Part shown: positions 9,013 through 18,219 of the stretch, piece after piece
Layout: the number at the start of each line of letters is the position of its first letter
How positions within the stretch are numbered: the stretch's first letter is position 1
Program-made: the position numbers and the translations under genes
Assembly (NCBI GenBank): GCA_036231565.1
Contig: JAZAHA010000037.1
Coordinates: forward strand, 1-64,000
Source: Maricaulis sp036231565
Lineage (GTDB): Bacteria > Pseudomonadota > Alphaproteobacteria > Caulobacterales > Maricaulaceae
Direction of reading: 5' to 3'
DNA: 64,000 bases
Notes under the pieces: model-generated
What the model saw: the letters and a program-made list of their open reading frames with translations, nothing else
The model's database searches: none
Told to the model about the DNA's origin: nothing

Positions 9013-9040
9013 ACCCCGCCCCGGTTTCCCGGAGCGGGGT
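9013..9040 (-). terminator. intrinsic terminator after sucD
   Basis: ACCCCGCCCCGG at 9013-9024 pairs with CCGGAGCGGGGT at 9029-9040 around a 4-base loop. The single mismatch becomes a G-U pair only when the minus strand is transcribed, and on that strand the stem runs straight into a T run from the A tract at 9009-9012. It lies 27 bases past the sucD stop. Confidence 0.85.
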
Positions 9041-9067
9041 CTTTTGTGGTCGCGATGCCGGAAGAGC

Positions 9068-9976
9068 CTAGCCCTTCAGCAGCTCCGCCAGCGTGGTGCC
9101 GAGACGGGCCGGGGACGGGGAGACCTTGATGCCGGCCGCTTCCATGGCCGCAATCTTGTCTTCCGCACCGCCCTTGCCGCCGGAGACGATGGCACCGGCA
9201 TGGCCCATCGTGCGGCCCGGAGGCGCCGTACGCCCGGCGATGAAGCCGACGGTCGGCTTCTTGCGGCCCTTCCTGGCTTCATCGGCCAGGAATTGCGCGG
9301 CGTCTTCCTCGGCAGAACCGCCGATCTCGCCGATCATGATGATCGATTGGGTCTCGTCGTCGGCCAGGAATTTCTCCAGCACGTCGATGAATTCGGTACC
9401 CTTCACCGGGTCGCCGCCAATGCCGACCGCCGTGGTCTGGCCGAGGCCGACCTGCGAGGTCTGGAACACCGCTTCATAGGTCAGCGTGCCCGAACGCGAG
9501 ACGACGCCCACCGAACCCTTCTTGAAGATCTGGCCCGGCATGATGCCGATCTTGCACTCTTCCGGCGTCAGGATGCCCGGGCAGTTCGGGCCCAGCAGCA
9601 TCGACTTGGACTTGTCCAGCTTCGCCTTGACCTTGACCATGTCCATCACCGGAATGCCTTCGGTGATGCAGACGATGAACGGGATTTCCGCATCGATCGC
9701 CTCGATGATCGCGGCACCGGCACCGGCCGGCGGCACATAGATCACGGACGCGTCGGCGCCGGTGGCTTCCTTGGCCTCGCCCACAGTGGCGAAGATCGGC
9801 AGTTCGGCCGAGGCATCGAGACCCGAGGTCCAGCTTTCGCCGCCCTTTTTCGGGTGCACGCCGGCGACCATCTGCGTGCCGTAATATTGCAGCGCCTGTT
9901 CGGTGTGGAAGGTGCCCGTCTTGCCGGTCAGGCCCTGGACGATGACCTTGGTGTTCTTATCGACGATGATCGACAT
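9068..9976 (-). CDS. sucD: succinyl-CoA synthetase, alpha subunit
   Basis: The alpha subunit carries the phosphohistidine intermediate and CoA site of succinyl-CoA ligase. The 302-residue protein shows the CoA-binding GLTGKTGTFHTEQALQYGT-type start (about residues 15-33), the central GPNCPGI and SRSGTLTYE motifs, and the phosphorylated histidine His259 in TMGHAGAIV. Its start codon overlaps the sucC stop by one base (TAATG), so the two subunits are translationally coupled, as usual. A terminator follows 27 bases downstream. Confidence 0.98.
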   Translation of the reverse strand: MSIIVDKNTKVIVQGLTGKTGTFHTEQALQYYGTQMVAGVHPKKGGESWTSGLDASAELPIFATVGEAKEATGADASVIYVPPAGAGAAIIEAIDAEIPFIVCITEGIPVMDMVKVKAKLDKSKSMLLGPNCPGILTPEECKIGIMPGQIFKKGSVGVVSRSGTLTYEAVFQTSQVGLGQTTAVGIGGDPVKGTEFIDVLEKFLADDETQSIIMIGEIGGSAEEDAAQFLADEARKGRKKPTVGFIAGRTAPPGRTMGHAGAIVSGGKGGAEDKIAAMEAAGIKVSPSPARLGTTLAELLKG

Positions 9977-11175
9977 TATTCGGCCTCCTTCACGGCGGCG
10001 ACAATCTTCTGGGCGGCGTCGTCGAGATCGTCGGCGGCGATCACGTTGAGACCGCTTTCATTGATGATCTGCTTGCCTTTTTCGACATTCGTGCCTTCCA
10101 GGCGCACGACCAGCGGCACCTGCAGACCCACCTCCTTGACGGCCGCAACCACGCCTTCCGCGATCACGTCGCAGCGCATGATGCCGCCGAAAATGTTGAC
10201 CAGGATGCCCTTCACATTCTTGTCGGCGGTGATGATCTTGAAGGCCGCGGTGACCTTCTCCTTGGAGGCGCCGCCGCCAACATCGAGGAAGTTCGCCGGT
10301 TCGGCGCCGTAAAGCTTGATGATGTCCATCGTCGCCATGGCCAGGCCCGCGCCGTTGACCATGCAGCCGATATTGCCGTCCAGCGCCACATAGGCGAGGT
10401 CGTATTTGGAGGCCTCGATTTCCTTGGCGTCCTCTTCGGTGGTGTCGCGCAGTTCCATGATGTCCGGATGACGGAACAGCGCATTGCCGTCGAAGGAGAC
10501 CTTGGCGTCGAGCACGCGCAGGTGATGGTTTTCCATCACGATCAGCGGATTGATCTCCAGCAGGCTCATATCCTTCTCGGTGAAGGCCTTGTAGAGCGTC
10601 GGAGCCAGCTCCATCATGTCGTCGCGGGCGACATCATGCAGGTCCAGCGCCTCGGCGATCTTCACCGCATCGCCCTGGGTGACGCCGTATTCCGGATCGA
10701 TGTCGATCGTGTGGATCTTTTCCGGCGTGTCGTGCGCGACCTGCTCGATATCCATGCCACCCTCGGTGGACACAACGAAAGCGACCTTGCCGGTCTCGCG
10801 GTTCACCAGCAGCGAGCAGTACAGTTCGCGAGAGATATCGGCACCGTCCTCGATATAGAGACGGTTCACCTGCTTGCCCTCGGGGCCCGTCTGGTGCGTC
10901 ACCAGCGTGTTGCCGAGCATTTCCCTGGCGTTGGCGATCACCTCGTCCTTGGAGAAGGCCAGGCGCACACCGCCTTTGGCATCCGGGCCAAGTTCCTTGA
11001 ACTTGCCCTTGCCGCGACCGCCGGCATGGATCTGCGACTTCACCACCCAGAGCGGTCCGGGCAGCTTGTCGGCCGCAGCCGCGGCCTCGTCGGCGGAGAA
11101 GATGGCAACGCCCTCGGCAACCGGTGCGCCGAAGGACTTCAGGACGGCTTTCGCCTGATGTTCATGAATATTCAT
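9976..11175 (-). CDS. sucC: succinyl-CoA synthetase, beta subunit
   Basis: The nucleotide-binding (ATP-grasp) beta subunit. At 399 residues it has standard length and begins with the typical MNIHEHQAKAVL. Further motifs are VVKSQIHAGGRGKGKFKE (ATP-grasp), NPLIV in the metal site region, and GCMVNGAGLAMATMDIIK followed by NFLDVGGGA near the alpha-subunit interface. Overlap with sucD shows the pair is one operon. Both ADP- and GDP-specific enzymes look alike at this level, so the nucleotide preference is not claimed. Confidence 0.98.
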   Translation of the reverse strand: MNIHEHQAKAVLKSFGAPVAEGVAIFSADEAAAAADKLPGPLWVVKSQIHAGGRGKGKFKELGPDAKGGVRLAFSKDEVIANAREMLGNTLVTHQTGPEGKQVNRLYIEDGADISRELYCSLLVNRETGKVAFVVSTEGGMDIEQVAHDTPEKIHTIDIDPEYGVTQGDAVKIAEALDLHDVARDDMMELAPTLYKAFTEKDMSLLEINPLIVMENHHLRVLDAKVSFDGNALFRHPDIMELRDTTEEDAKEIEASKYDLAYVALDGNIGCMVNGAGLAMATMDIIKLYGAEPANFLDVGGGASKEKVTAAFKIITADKNVKGILVNIFGGIMRCDVIAEGVVAAVKEVGLQVPLVVRLEGTNVEKGKQIINESGLNVIAADDLDDAAQKIVAAVKEAE

Positions 11176-11280
11176 AGATGGGGCCTCGCGGGAGGATAAA
11201 AGCGAAGAAATGGCCAGACAGGACCCGCCTTATAACACTGGCCCGGCCAAGCGCAACGCATTCGCCTGCGCCGCGCCGGA

Positions 11281-12582
11281 CTAGGCCGGACGACGGTCCT
11301 GATCGCCGGCGTTTTCGGCGATCCGGGCCAGCGGCAGGGCCATGGGCGAGCGGGGCAGTTCCGTATCCGGAGCAATCGCCGCACCGGAGAAATACCGCAC
11401 GCCCGCTGCAATCGCGACCTGCAGGAAACCGGTATTCCCGATCTCGGCCAGCGCTGTTTCCGCCTTCATGACCTGGGCCGAAGCGGTCCAGTCGGTCAGC
11501 GCGGCCACCTGTGCATCGTTGGGCCCGCCTTCATTGATACGCGTCGGCGTATCCGCGTCGAACACGCCGACACCGCACCCCTCGAAGCGCTGCAGGTCGA
11601 TATCACCGAAAGGCAGCTTGACCATCAGCTCGGCGGCCAACGGTTTCAGCGAGCGGAAGAGTTCCTGGGTGCGACCGATGGGCGCGCCCGGCGGCACACC
11701 CTCGATCCGCAGCCGGAAAAAGCGCCGCATCGGCGCCGGGACCGATTGCAGCACGCCGAGATACTCGAGCCGCCGCGACACCGTCACCAGCGTGGCATGG
11801 TGCACCGGAATCACCACGGCGCAGGGGCCGCCGGCCATCCGGGCCTTCTGGAATCCGCGCTGGGCGGCACGGGCGACGGCCATGTCCAGCATGTGGTGCA
11901 ATTCCGGCTCGTCGCGCCCCATCAACGTGTCGCGGCCGTGGACAGCAAATCCGTTCACCACCCGCCCGGCAATACACACATTGTGGATCAGCGCGCCGCG
12001 CCTGGCATCCCAGACCGGCCGGAAGACGATACTGTCCCAGGGCAGCCGGCCGGCGGCCGAGGGCGCGGGCCGGACGGTCGCACCCGCGGATTTCTTCGCA
12101 CCCGCCTCGACGGCCTGCCAGCGCGGCGCAGTCTCTCGCGCTGTCTCGGTCTTGTCCTCCATCGCAGGCTCGGCAGCGGCACGGGATTCCTCCTGCGCCC
12201 GGGCGACTATCTCCAGCAGCTCGACCGTGGTCACGCAGCGCGCATCGGCAACCAGCTCGATCGCTTGCAGCCGCCGGTCGCCCAGGAAGAAGCGTTCCAG
12301 CTCGGTGGCGATGCCGGTGACCCGGGCCTCGGCCGCCTCCGGATCGAGGGCCGCGAACACGATCATGAAACCGCCGCGGCAGCGGATCACGACGTCGGCC
12401 GCATCGATCCGCTTCTCGATGAAGTGGGCCGCGACCTCGTAGATCTTGTCGCGCAGGCGTGGCCAGTCCTCGCCGGCCTCATCACGCACCCGGTCCAGAT
12501 TGAGGAACTGGAACTGCCCCATATCGACAGAGCTGCGCCCCGCCAGCACGGTTTTCAGCTTGTTCTTGAGTTCCGGCGACAT
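11281..12582 (-). CDS. degenerate GGDEF/EAL-like protein, copy A
   Basis: A 433-residue protein of two parts. The N-terminal third (about 20-120) follows the spacing of a GGDEF domain, with FQFLNLDRVRDEAGEDW, a following LRDKIYEVAAHFIEK helix and DVVIRCRGGFMIVFA where an active cyclase would have GGDEF. After an Ala/Glu-rich linker, the C-terminal part resembles an EAL domain: FRPVWDARRGAL at its start, a VVIPVHHATLV strand, and IGNTGFLQVAIAAGVRYFSG at the position of the usual EQ..LG....QG end. The EAL signature and the metal-binding acidic residues are not seen. I infer a non-catalytic scaffold or c-di-GMP-related sensor. It is a tandem paralogue of the next gene upstream. Confidence 0.65.
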   Translation of the reverse strand: MSPELKNKLKTVLAGRSSVDMGQFQFLNLDRVRDEAGEDWPRLRDKIYEVAAHFIEKRIDAADVVIRCRGGFMIVFAALDPEAAEARVTGIATELERFFLGDRRLQAIELVADARCVTTVELLEIVARAQEESRAAAEPAMEDKTETARETAPRWQAVEAGAKKSAGATVRPAPSAAGRLPWDSIVFRPVWDARRGALIHNVCIAGRVVNGFAVHGRDTLMGRDEPELHHMLDMAVARAAQRGFQKARMAGGPCAVVIPVHHATLVTVSRRLEYLGVLQSVPAPMRRFFRLRIEGVPPGAPIGRTQELFRSLKPLAAELMVKLPFGDIDLQRFEGCGVGVFDADTPTRINEGGPNDAQVAALTDWTASAQVMKAETALAEIGNTGFLQVAIAAGVRYFSGAAIAPDTELPRSPMALPLARIAENAGDQDRRPA

Positions 12583-12667
12583 GGCAGCGTTTCCCCGGGG
12601 ACCCGATCCCGCCCGGCGAGGCTAGCCTGCAAGGTCTTGCCAATCGGTAAGCCGGCAAGCAGCCCGA

Positions 12668-14092
12668 TCAAGCCGCGTCGCTGGCCCGACTGCGCAAATC
12701 ATCGAGCAGGCAGGGCTGCAACGGCACCGGCAGGGTCGAGGCTTCGCCGACCGCATCGCCGATAAACACCTGGAAACCCGCATTCAGACCGGCGTCGAGC
12801 TGTTCGAACGTCGCGACATTGGTCAGGCAGCCGCGGGCACCGAAGCGCTCGATCGACACCGCCTCTGAGGTCAGCTGCCTGAGCACGTTTTCCTTGATGT
12901 GTCCCGTCGCGTCGGGTGCAGGCAGCTCGGTGGAGAACAGGGTAATGCCGCAATTCTCGAACCGGCTGAGCTGGATGGTCCCGACGGGGATCTTGGCGAG
13001 GATGTTCGAGCCGAAGCAGCGCATGGCGCGGAACAGCTCCTCCATCTGCCCCTGCGGCGCACCATCGGGGATATTGTCGACCCGCAGGTAGAAATACTTG
13101 CGAACCTTCTGGGGCATGCATTGCAGGATCGAGAAATAGCGCACCCGGTCCGACGGCGCGATGATGGTGTCGTAATTGACCGGGATGGCGATGGCACAGG
13201 ACATCCCCTCGGCATAACGCCGCATGAAGCCGCGCTGGGCCGCGATGGCGACGGAGTGGTCGAGCAACCGGTGCAGGTCCGGCGCCGCATTGCCCAGCAG
13301 TGTGTCGCGGCCGAACAGCATGCGTCCGTGATACTTGCGGCGGGCCAGGCAGAAGTTGGCGGTGATATAGCCGAAACGCACATCCCAGGACGGCATGAAA
13401 ACGATGTCGTCCCAGGTCTTGTCGAGGTCGGCGAATAGATCGCTGGTCGCATGCGACCAGCGCTCGGCCGCCACATCGAAGTCGGCCGGATCGGCGCCCG
13501 GGACGGCAAGGATGGAATCATCCGCGGCGTCGCTGTCGAGCCCGGCCAGGTCGCCCCGCCATTGACCGGTCGAGGAGGACACAGCGGTCCGTGCGGCCTT
13601 CTCGTGCTTGAGAGCCTGCCAGTGGCCGGCACTCTTCGAGGTTTTCGGATCCTTGCGCACAGGTTTGCGGTGAGCACCGGATCCCGCCTGATCATCCGCG
13701 GCAGCACCCGCTGCGACCATATCGGCCAGTTCCGCCATCGAGACGGTCTGGCTCTTCGAGGAGATTTCCAGCCGTTGCAGGATGCGATCACCCAGGAAGA
13801 AGCAGTTGAGCTCCTGCGAGATTGCCTCGGTCTGGCTCGCCGCTTCCGCGCCGGCGTAGTCCGCAAAGATTATGATGAAGCCGCCACGGCAGCGCACCAT
13901 CACATCGTTCGGCCCGAGCCGTTTCTCGATGAAGTGCGCTGCGGCACCATAGATCTTGTCACGCAGGCTGTCCCATTGTTCGGCGGCCTCGGCGCGAACC
14001 ATATCGAGGTTGATCCACTGGAAATGCCCGATATCGACCGAAGCACGCCCGGCGAGCGCGGTCTTCAGGCGTTTCATCGTTTCGACATCCAT
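12668..14092 (-). CDS. degenerate GGDEF/EAL-like protein, copy B
   Basis: A 474-residue paralogue of the downstream gene. The N-termini align closely (MKRLKTALAGRASVDIGHFQ against NKLKTVLAGRSSVDMGQFQ), and this alignment is why I start here rather than at the in-frame ATG at 14146. A GGDEF-like domain has VMVRCRGGFIIIFA in place of the signature. An insert of about 80 residues rich in Ala/Ser/Asp separates it from an EAL-like domain: FMPSWDVRFGYIT at the start, CAIAIPVNYDTII, LRVDNIPDGAPQGQ, and a C-terminal FEQLDAGLNAGFQVFIG that clearly mimics EAL sequences. Both catalytic signatures are lost. It is 85 bases upstream of copy A on the same strand. Confidence 0.65.
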   Translation of the reverse strand: MDVETMKRLKTALAGRASVDIGHFQWINLDMVRAEAAEQWDSLRDKIYGAAAHFIEKRLGPNDVMVRCRGGFIIIFADYAGAEAASQTEAISQELNCFFLGDRILQRLEISSKSQTVSMAELADMVAAGAAADDQAGSGAHRKPVRKDPKTSKSAGHWQALKHEKAARTAVSSSTGQWRGDLAGLDSDAADDSILAVPGADPADFDVAAERWSHATSDLFADLDKTWDDIVFMPSWDVRFGYITANFCLARRKYHGRMLFGRDTLLGNAAPDLHRLLDHSVAIAAQRGFMRRYAEGMSCAIAIPVNYDTIIAPSDRVRYFSILQCMPQKVRKYFYLRVDNIPDGAPQGQMEELFRAMRCFGSNILAKIPVGTIQLSRFENCGITLFSTELPAPDATGHIKENVLRQLTSEAVSIERFGARGCLTNVATFEQLDAGLNAGFQVFIGDAVGEASTLPVPLQPCLLDDLRSRASDAA

Positions 14093-14278
14093 GGCGGCGA
14101 CCTGTTCTGCGTTTCTCCCGGGCTCGAAAGAGCGGTACGGCAACACCCCGATGCTAGTCAGAATGCTTCACGAAACGCCGAACGATTTTCCGGGTCTTTG
14201 ATTCAAATGCAGAACAAGCCCTAGCTGGGGCTGGGTTAGCCGGTACTTACTGCAAACCCGGTACGCATAAGTTATGAA

Positions 14279-14707
14279 CTACCGGGTCGTCGCCACGATC
14301 GCCCCGTCGACCGACAAGGCCCCGCCGCCCCGGGCGAACAGGTAGAAGGCCGCCGCCGCGAAGACGATCGTCGCAGGCCAGGCCTCTGGCGCAATCCACG
14401 CGGCATAGACGCCAGCGGCGGCCAGCAGGACCAGTCCCACCAGGCGCGTCAGGAAGCCGATCAGCAGCAGGGCGGCGCAGATCTGCGTCCCCCAGACGGC
14501 GATCTGCGCCAGGTGCGCCGCGGAGACCACCGGAACCGACCAGATTTCGGCGGCGTGGATCAGGGCCGGATCGACCCCGGGCCAGGCGGCGGCATGCGCC
14601 CGCCCCCACAGCCACAGGCCCGGCACCAGCGCCAGGCGCAGAAGCCCGCCGACCAGCCAGTCGGGCATGAAGCGTTCCGCATTGGCGGCTGCGCCGACGC
14701 TGTCCAT
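14279..14707 (-). CDS. DoxX-family membrane protein
   Basis: A 142-residue, four-helix protein matching the DoxX type: a first helix RLALVPGLWLWGRA, a second starting with VVSAAHLAQIAVWGTQICAA, a third LLIGFLTRLVGLVLLAAA, and a last ATIVFAAAAFYLFARGGGAL ending in SVDG. The start at 14707 is chosen because a strong GGGGGGAAAG precedes that ATG. It lies 90 bases past the DUF1036 gene on the same strand and may end that operon. DoxX proteins are membrane components often linked to thiol or oxidative-stress handling; the function here is unknown. Confidence 0.75.
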   Translation of the reverse strand: MDSVGAAANAERFMPDWLVGGLLRLALVPGLWLWGRAHAAAWPGVDPALIHAAEIWSVPVVSAAHLAQIAVWGTQICAALLLIGFLTRLVGLVLLAAAGVYAAWIAPEAWPATIVFAAAAFYLFARGGGALSVDGAIVATTR

Positions 14708-14797
14708 CTTTCCCCCCGGAAATCCTGTCGAAAGGACCATGCCCAAGCCGGCAACACCCCGCAAGCGCCTACGCCCGAGGCGCGAATACAGCCCCGC

Positions 14798-15661
14798 TCA
14801 GCGGCCGATATAGGCGGTATAGCGCGCCGTACGCTCTCCGAACCCGTGCAGGCGATAGCCGACCGGCGCCTCGCCCGCGGCGCACGGGTCCGATGTCATG
14901 CGTTCGACACCGTCGTCGGGAAGCGGCAGGCAGAACTGCCCCTCCTGGCGATCGTGAAAGACACCGATCTCCGCCACCATCAGCGTGTCGGTTTGCGGGA
15001 AGCCGCGATAGACATCCGCGCACCCCTCCGCGGGCAGTGTGTGCAGTCCGTCCAGTGCAAAATTTCCGTCCGGCATCGCATCCAGCACGGCAATCTCGAT
15101 ATCGCGGGAAAGCAGATTGCACACTTCCAGCGTCCGCACCGGCCGCGCCAGACCCTGCGCATCCACCGGCGCACCGGGACACAGGGCCGCATCGTCCGCG
15201 GCCAGCCCGTCACAAGCGATCCGCCATTGCACGCGTCCGACATTGCGGCCGCCGGGGCCACGCTGGCCTGTGATCTCGATCGGGCTCGACCGGAAGGCGC
15301 GCGGAACGCGTCCGGCGGTACAGGGCTCTGCCGACGCGAGCGATGTCGAAGACGAGGCGGGCACACACCATACCGTATCGCCGTCACCGCGCGGCCAGAA
15401 CCACTCGCCCGACATCACGTGCAGATCCACACTCTCACCCGTCACACCGTTCAGTCCGCCATCCAGGCATTCGCCGGGATCGACCAGGAACCAGGCCTGC
15501 AGCGTCCGGTCCTGCGTGGGTCCGGTCCGGTAGGCCGCGGCCGTTGCGACACGGAACCCGGTCTCGTTGCACACCTCGACCATCACGGTGCGCTGCGCGA
15601 GGGCGGGCGTGAACACCGCGCCTAGGGCAAGCACGGCGAGACAGGACAGGACGCGTTTCAT
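14798..15661 (-). CDS. exported protein with two DUF1036 domains
   Basis: A 287-residue protein with a clear signal peptide (MKRVLSCLAVLALGAVFTPALA). The mature part contains two copies of a DUF1036-like module. One starts at VEVCNETGFRVATAAAY with a later LVDPGECLDGG; the second starts at LEVCNLLSRDIEIAVLD with TLPAEGCADVYRG. Several paired cysteines suggest disulfides in the periplasm. The start codon used (15661) has CGGAGCC before it and makes the signal peptide begin at the methionine. The function of DUF1036 is not known. It lies 57 bases downstream of the DUF2306 gene. Confidence 0.75.
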   Translation of the reverse strand: MKRVLSCLAVLALGAVFTPALAQRTVMVEVCNETGFRVATAAAYRTGPTQDRTLQAWFLVDPGECLDGGLNGVTGESVDLHVMSGEWFWPRGDGDTVWCVPASSSTSLASAEPCTAGRVPRAFRSSPIEITGQRGPGGRNVGRVQWRIACDGLAADDAALCPGAPVDAQGLARPVRTLEVCNLLSRDIEIAVLDAMPDGNFALDGLHTLPAEGCADVYRGFPQTDTLMVAEIGVFHDRQEGQFCLPLPDDGVERMTSDPCAAGEAPVGYRLHGFGERTARYTAYIGR

Positions 15662-15718
15662 GAGAGGCTCCGCTGGCTGCACGCGAAGGTGGCAAGCCAG
15701 CTGCGCTGCGTCAATCGC

Positions 15719-16123
15719 TCACCCGGCCGGACCGGCCAGAAACATGTCGTGCATCAGCCGGCCGGGCACGAAGGTGAAGAGGCCCGGAATGATCAACGCG
15801 CCGAAATAGAGGCTCGTCACAATGCGCCTGTGCCGGCGCCACTGGCGCATCTGGACGGTACGCGCCAGCCCGACCAGGCCGAACAGGGTGAGCGGAATGA
15901 AGAGATGGACAGGCGAGAACCCGCCCTCATTGATCCTGTGGATGAAGAGAGCGGTCACCGCTGTGATCGCCATCAGGCCTGCCCAGACCCTGCCGAGCGC
16001 CCGGTGCGGCAGCGTGCCCTTGGGGCCGCCCAGCTGCACCGCGCCGAGCACGAGCGCCCCGGTGGCACAGATTGCGTGCAGCTGGATCACCGCCGGTGCG
16101 GCGGCAAAGGCGCCGAGATCCAT
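15719..16123 (-). CDS. DUF2306 family membrane protein
   Basis: A 134-residue protein with four hydrophobic segments and the histidines typical of the family (LPHRALGRVWAGLM, ALFIHRINEGGFSPVHLF, RRHRRIVTSLYFGALIIPG). ATGATG offers two starts; the second is preferred because the AGGAGG ribosome site, which overlaps the stop codon of the carotenoid oxygenase gene, is better spaced to it. This places it in the same operon. DUF2306 proteins are uncharacterised; the conserved histidines in or near membrane helices could bind haem or metal, which is only an inference. Confidence 0.8.
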   Translation of the reverse strand: MDLGAFAAAPAVIQLHAICATGALVLGAVQLGGPKGTLPHRALGRVWAGLMAITAVTALFIHRINEGGFSPVHLFIPLTLFGLVGLARTVQMRQWRRHRRIVTSLYFGALIIPGLFTFVPGRLMHDMFLAGPAG

Positions 16124-16132
16124 CATCGCCTC

Positions 16133-17647
16133 CTAGAGCGAACGCCAGCAGCCGTGGAAGCCGTAGGGATTGGCATAGGGCAGACGCCAGCTGCCCACCG
16201 GCCCGTCATCCACACGCCGGGCATCGAAGACATGGAGCTCGCTTGCCCGGGCCTGCTTGTTCAGCGCGGTATGGACCAGCCAGCCCTCGCCTTCCTCCGC
16301 ACGGTCGCTCGCCGGAATGAAGAGCGGTTCCTCGACGACAATGTCGTCGCCGAAATCGAAGCGGCGGGTCTCGCCGGACGCCAGGTCGCGACGCACCAGC
16401 TGCGAAGCACCGCGCAGCTGGTTGTCCGACCAGCCCACATGCCAGGTGAAGCGACGCTGCAGGCCGGTAAAGCGCGGATCGATCTGCGGGAACTCGGCAT
16501 AGCTGTCGGCGAATTCGGCCTGCTCGAACCGGCCACCGGGCCGCAGCGTGACCAGCCGCATGCGGCTGGTGCTGTCGGTTTCCGGGCGCACTTGGCCGCG
16601 CATGGCATCGCGGGCCCCCTCGGTGGCGAAGCGGGCATTGTCGGAGAGAGCCGCATCGACACGGATCGTACCATCGGCCTCTTCCCAGGCTCCGCCGATA
16701 TGGAACAGAAAACCCGGCGGCAGGTCCCACACACGGCGCTGCGACCAGTCGGCCTTGTCGATGGCGACGACGCGCATCGCCCGGCTGTCATCCCAGACGA
16801 AACTGTCCAGATAGGGCAGGCGCGCCCGGTCCCACATCAGATTGCCGACCAGGAAGACCAGCGAACGGCCGGTGACGGCAAAGTCGTGGATCATACCGCC
16901 CGGCACATCGCCGACCATGTCGGCGCGGCGCAATTGCCCGTCAGCCCCGATCTGCCAGAGTACCAGCGCGTCCTGCATCGGCGCCTGGCCGAAATTCCAG
17001 ATCGTCCCGTCCGGGTCCACTTTCGGGTGCGCCGAGAAGGGCAGGCCCGCCAGCCCCTCGCCCCAGATCTTGGCACCGCGGGATTCCAGCGTGTCCGGAT
17101 CCAGTTCCCAGGCCGAACCGCCTTCCCACAGCGCCATCAGCGCCCCGTCAATCATCATCACCGAGGTATTCGCCGCATTCATGTCGTCCGGACCGCGCAT
17201 GCCCTGGCTGTCCGGCGGCACCGAACCGAAAGTCGGCATCAGGAAGCGGCCGGCATCCTCTTCCGCCCGCCATTTGCGCGTTTCCACGAACCGGGCCTGG
17301 TGGGTGACGGGCTCGCCCGGCATCAGCCGCCAGGCATGGACCATGCCGTCACCGTCAAACCAATGCCGATAGCGCCAGTCATTGCGGGTGAAACGCGCCG
17401 GCCCGTTCCGGTGCAACACGCCGGACAGGCCGGAGGGAAGCCGGCCCTGCAGGCGCTCGGCCACCGCATCGCGGCCTTCAGCCGGTGCGTCGGCCATGCC
17501 CAGCGTCCACGGATCAGTGGCCGCAGCCGCCTCGAAGGCGGCCAGGACCGGATCGGTCGACAGAAGACCGAAGGCCGGCCCCGACAGGCCTGCGGCGCCA
17601 CCCGCGGCGGCCAGCATGGACAGCATTTCCCTGCGGCTTGTCTGCAT
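16133..17647 (-). CDS. carotenoid cleavage oxygenase (RPE65 family)
   Basis: A 504-residue member of the carotenoid oxygenase family, which cleave polyene or stilbene double bonds using an iron held by four histidines. The four expected histidine motifs are present in order: SAHPKVDPDG, MIHDFAVTGRS, FLFHIGGAWEE and YGFHGCW at the very C-terminus. The N-terminus begins MQTSRREMLSMLAAAGG, a twin-arginine-like leader (only one arginine pair, S-R-R), so it may be exported. The start at 17647 has GGGAGG before it. The gene follows the DUF2141 gene by 10 bases and runs into DUF2306. Substrate unknown: carotenoid, apocarotenoid or lignostilbene are all possible. Confidence 0.9.
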   Translation of the reverse strand: MQTSRREMLSMLAAAGGAAGLSGPAFGLLSTDPVLAAFEAAAATDPWTLGMADAPAEGRDAVAERLQGRLPSGLSGVLHRNGPARFTRNDWRYRHWFDGDGMVHAWRLMPGEPVTHQARFVETRKWRAEEDAGRFLMPTFGSVPPDSQGMRGPDDMNAANTSVMMIDGALMALWEGGSAWELDPDTLESRGAKIWGEGLAGLPFSAHPKVDPDGTIWNFGQAPMQDALVLWQIGADGQLRRADMVGDVPGGMIHDFAVTGRSLVFLVGNLMWDRARLPYLDSFVWDDSRAMRVVAIDKADWSQRRVWDLPPGFLFHIGGAWEEADGTIRVDAALSDNARFATEGARDAMRGQVRPETDSTSRMRLVTLRPGGRFEQAEFADSYAEFPQIDPRFTGLQRRFTWHVGWSDNQLRGASQLVRRDLASGETRRFDFGDDIVVEEPLFIPASDRAEEGEGWLVHTALNKQARASELHVFDARRVDDGPVGSWRLPYANPYGFHGCWRSL

Positions 17648-17657
17648 GTCGGCCTCC

Positions 17658-18080
17658 CTAGCGCAGATCCAGAGCGTGGGCATTGCTGCCCGGCTCGATC
17701 GTGAAGACGGCATCATCCCAGCTGGCCGGGCCGAAACGGCCGCGGGCATTGTTGGAGAAGGCGAAGGGTTCGGTCGGGATGCCCATCAGATTGGTATCCA
17801 TCTCACCGTCGCCATCGACATCATGATAGAGCTTGATGCCATAGGTGCCGGCCGGCAGTTCATCGAAGGTGAAGCTGACGCTGTCGCCGTCGACCGGCAC
17901 AAACTGGCCCGCGGCCGACCGGCCGGCCTCCCAGTCGTCGGAGGAGGCGAAGAGACCGACGACCAGTTGGCCTCCCCCCTGCTGGATTCCGGTCACGGAA
18001 ACCGTCAGCTCGGCCTCGCCATCCTGGGCAGCCGTGAGCGCTGTTGCGGCGGCCAGTACAAGGGTGGAAATCGTGATCAT
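17658..18080 (-). CDS. exported DUF2141 protein
   Basis: A 140-residue protein with a short signal peptide (MITISTLVLAAATALTAA) and a DUF2141 beta-sandwich: LTVSVTGIQQGGGQLVVGLF, FDELPAGTYGIKLYHDVDGDGEMDTN, and PTEPFAFSNNARG. The D-rich loop could bind calcium. The start at 18080 has a GGGAGA ribosome site. It is the first gene of a minus-strand set with the carotenoid oxygenase and lies divergent from the LytTR regulator, sharing a 139-base control region. DUF2141 proteins often travel with carotenoid genes; the exact role is not established. Confidence 0.85.
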   Translation of the reverse strand: MITISTLVLAAATALTAAQDGEAELTVSVTGIQQGGGQLVVGLFASSDDWEAGRSAAGQFVPVDGDSVSFTFDELPAGTYGIKLYHDVDGDGEMDTNLMGIPTEPFAFSNNARGRFGPASWDDAVFTIEPGSNAHALDLR

Positions 18081-18219
18081 GAGTGTCTCCCTGTTGGTCC
18101 GGCTCTGTGCCGGGGTCGCAAACAGGGATGTCGCGCCGGGCGACGCCGCGAAACACGGATTGCGCAAACGGGCTGCCGGGCTGCGCGAATTGCGCTAGGT
18201 GTTCATTCGCGCTTCGTGA

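Noticed and set aside
9041..9067. Possible tRNA or other RNA gene near the sucD end
   Set aside because: No cloverleaf arms or T-loop sequence; the structure is a terminator.
16133..17749. Longer carotenoid oxygenase start at 17749
   Set aside because: The extra 34 residues overlap the DUF2141 gene, have no signal-like character, and the ATG at 17647 has a good ribosome site.
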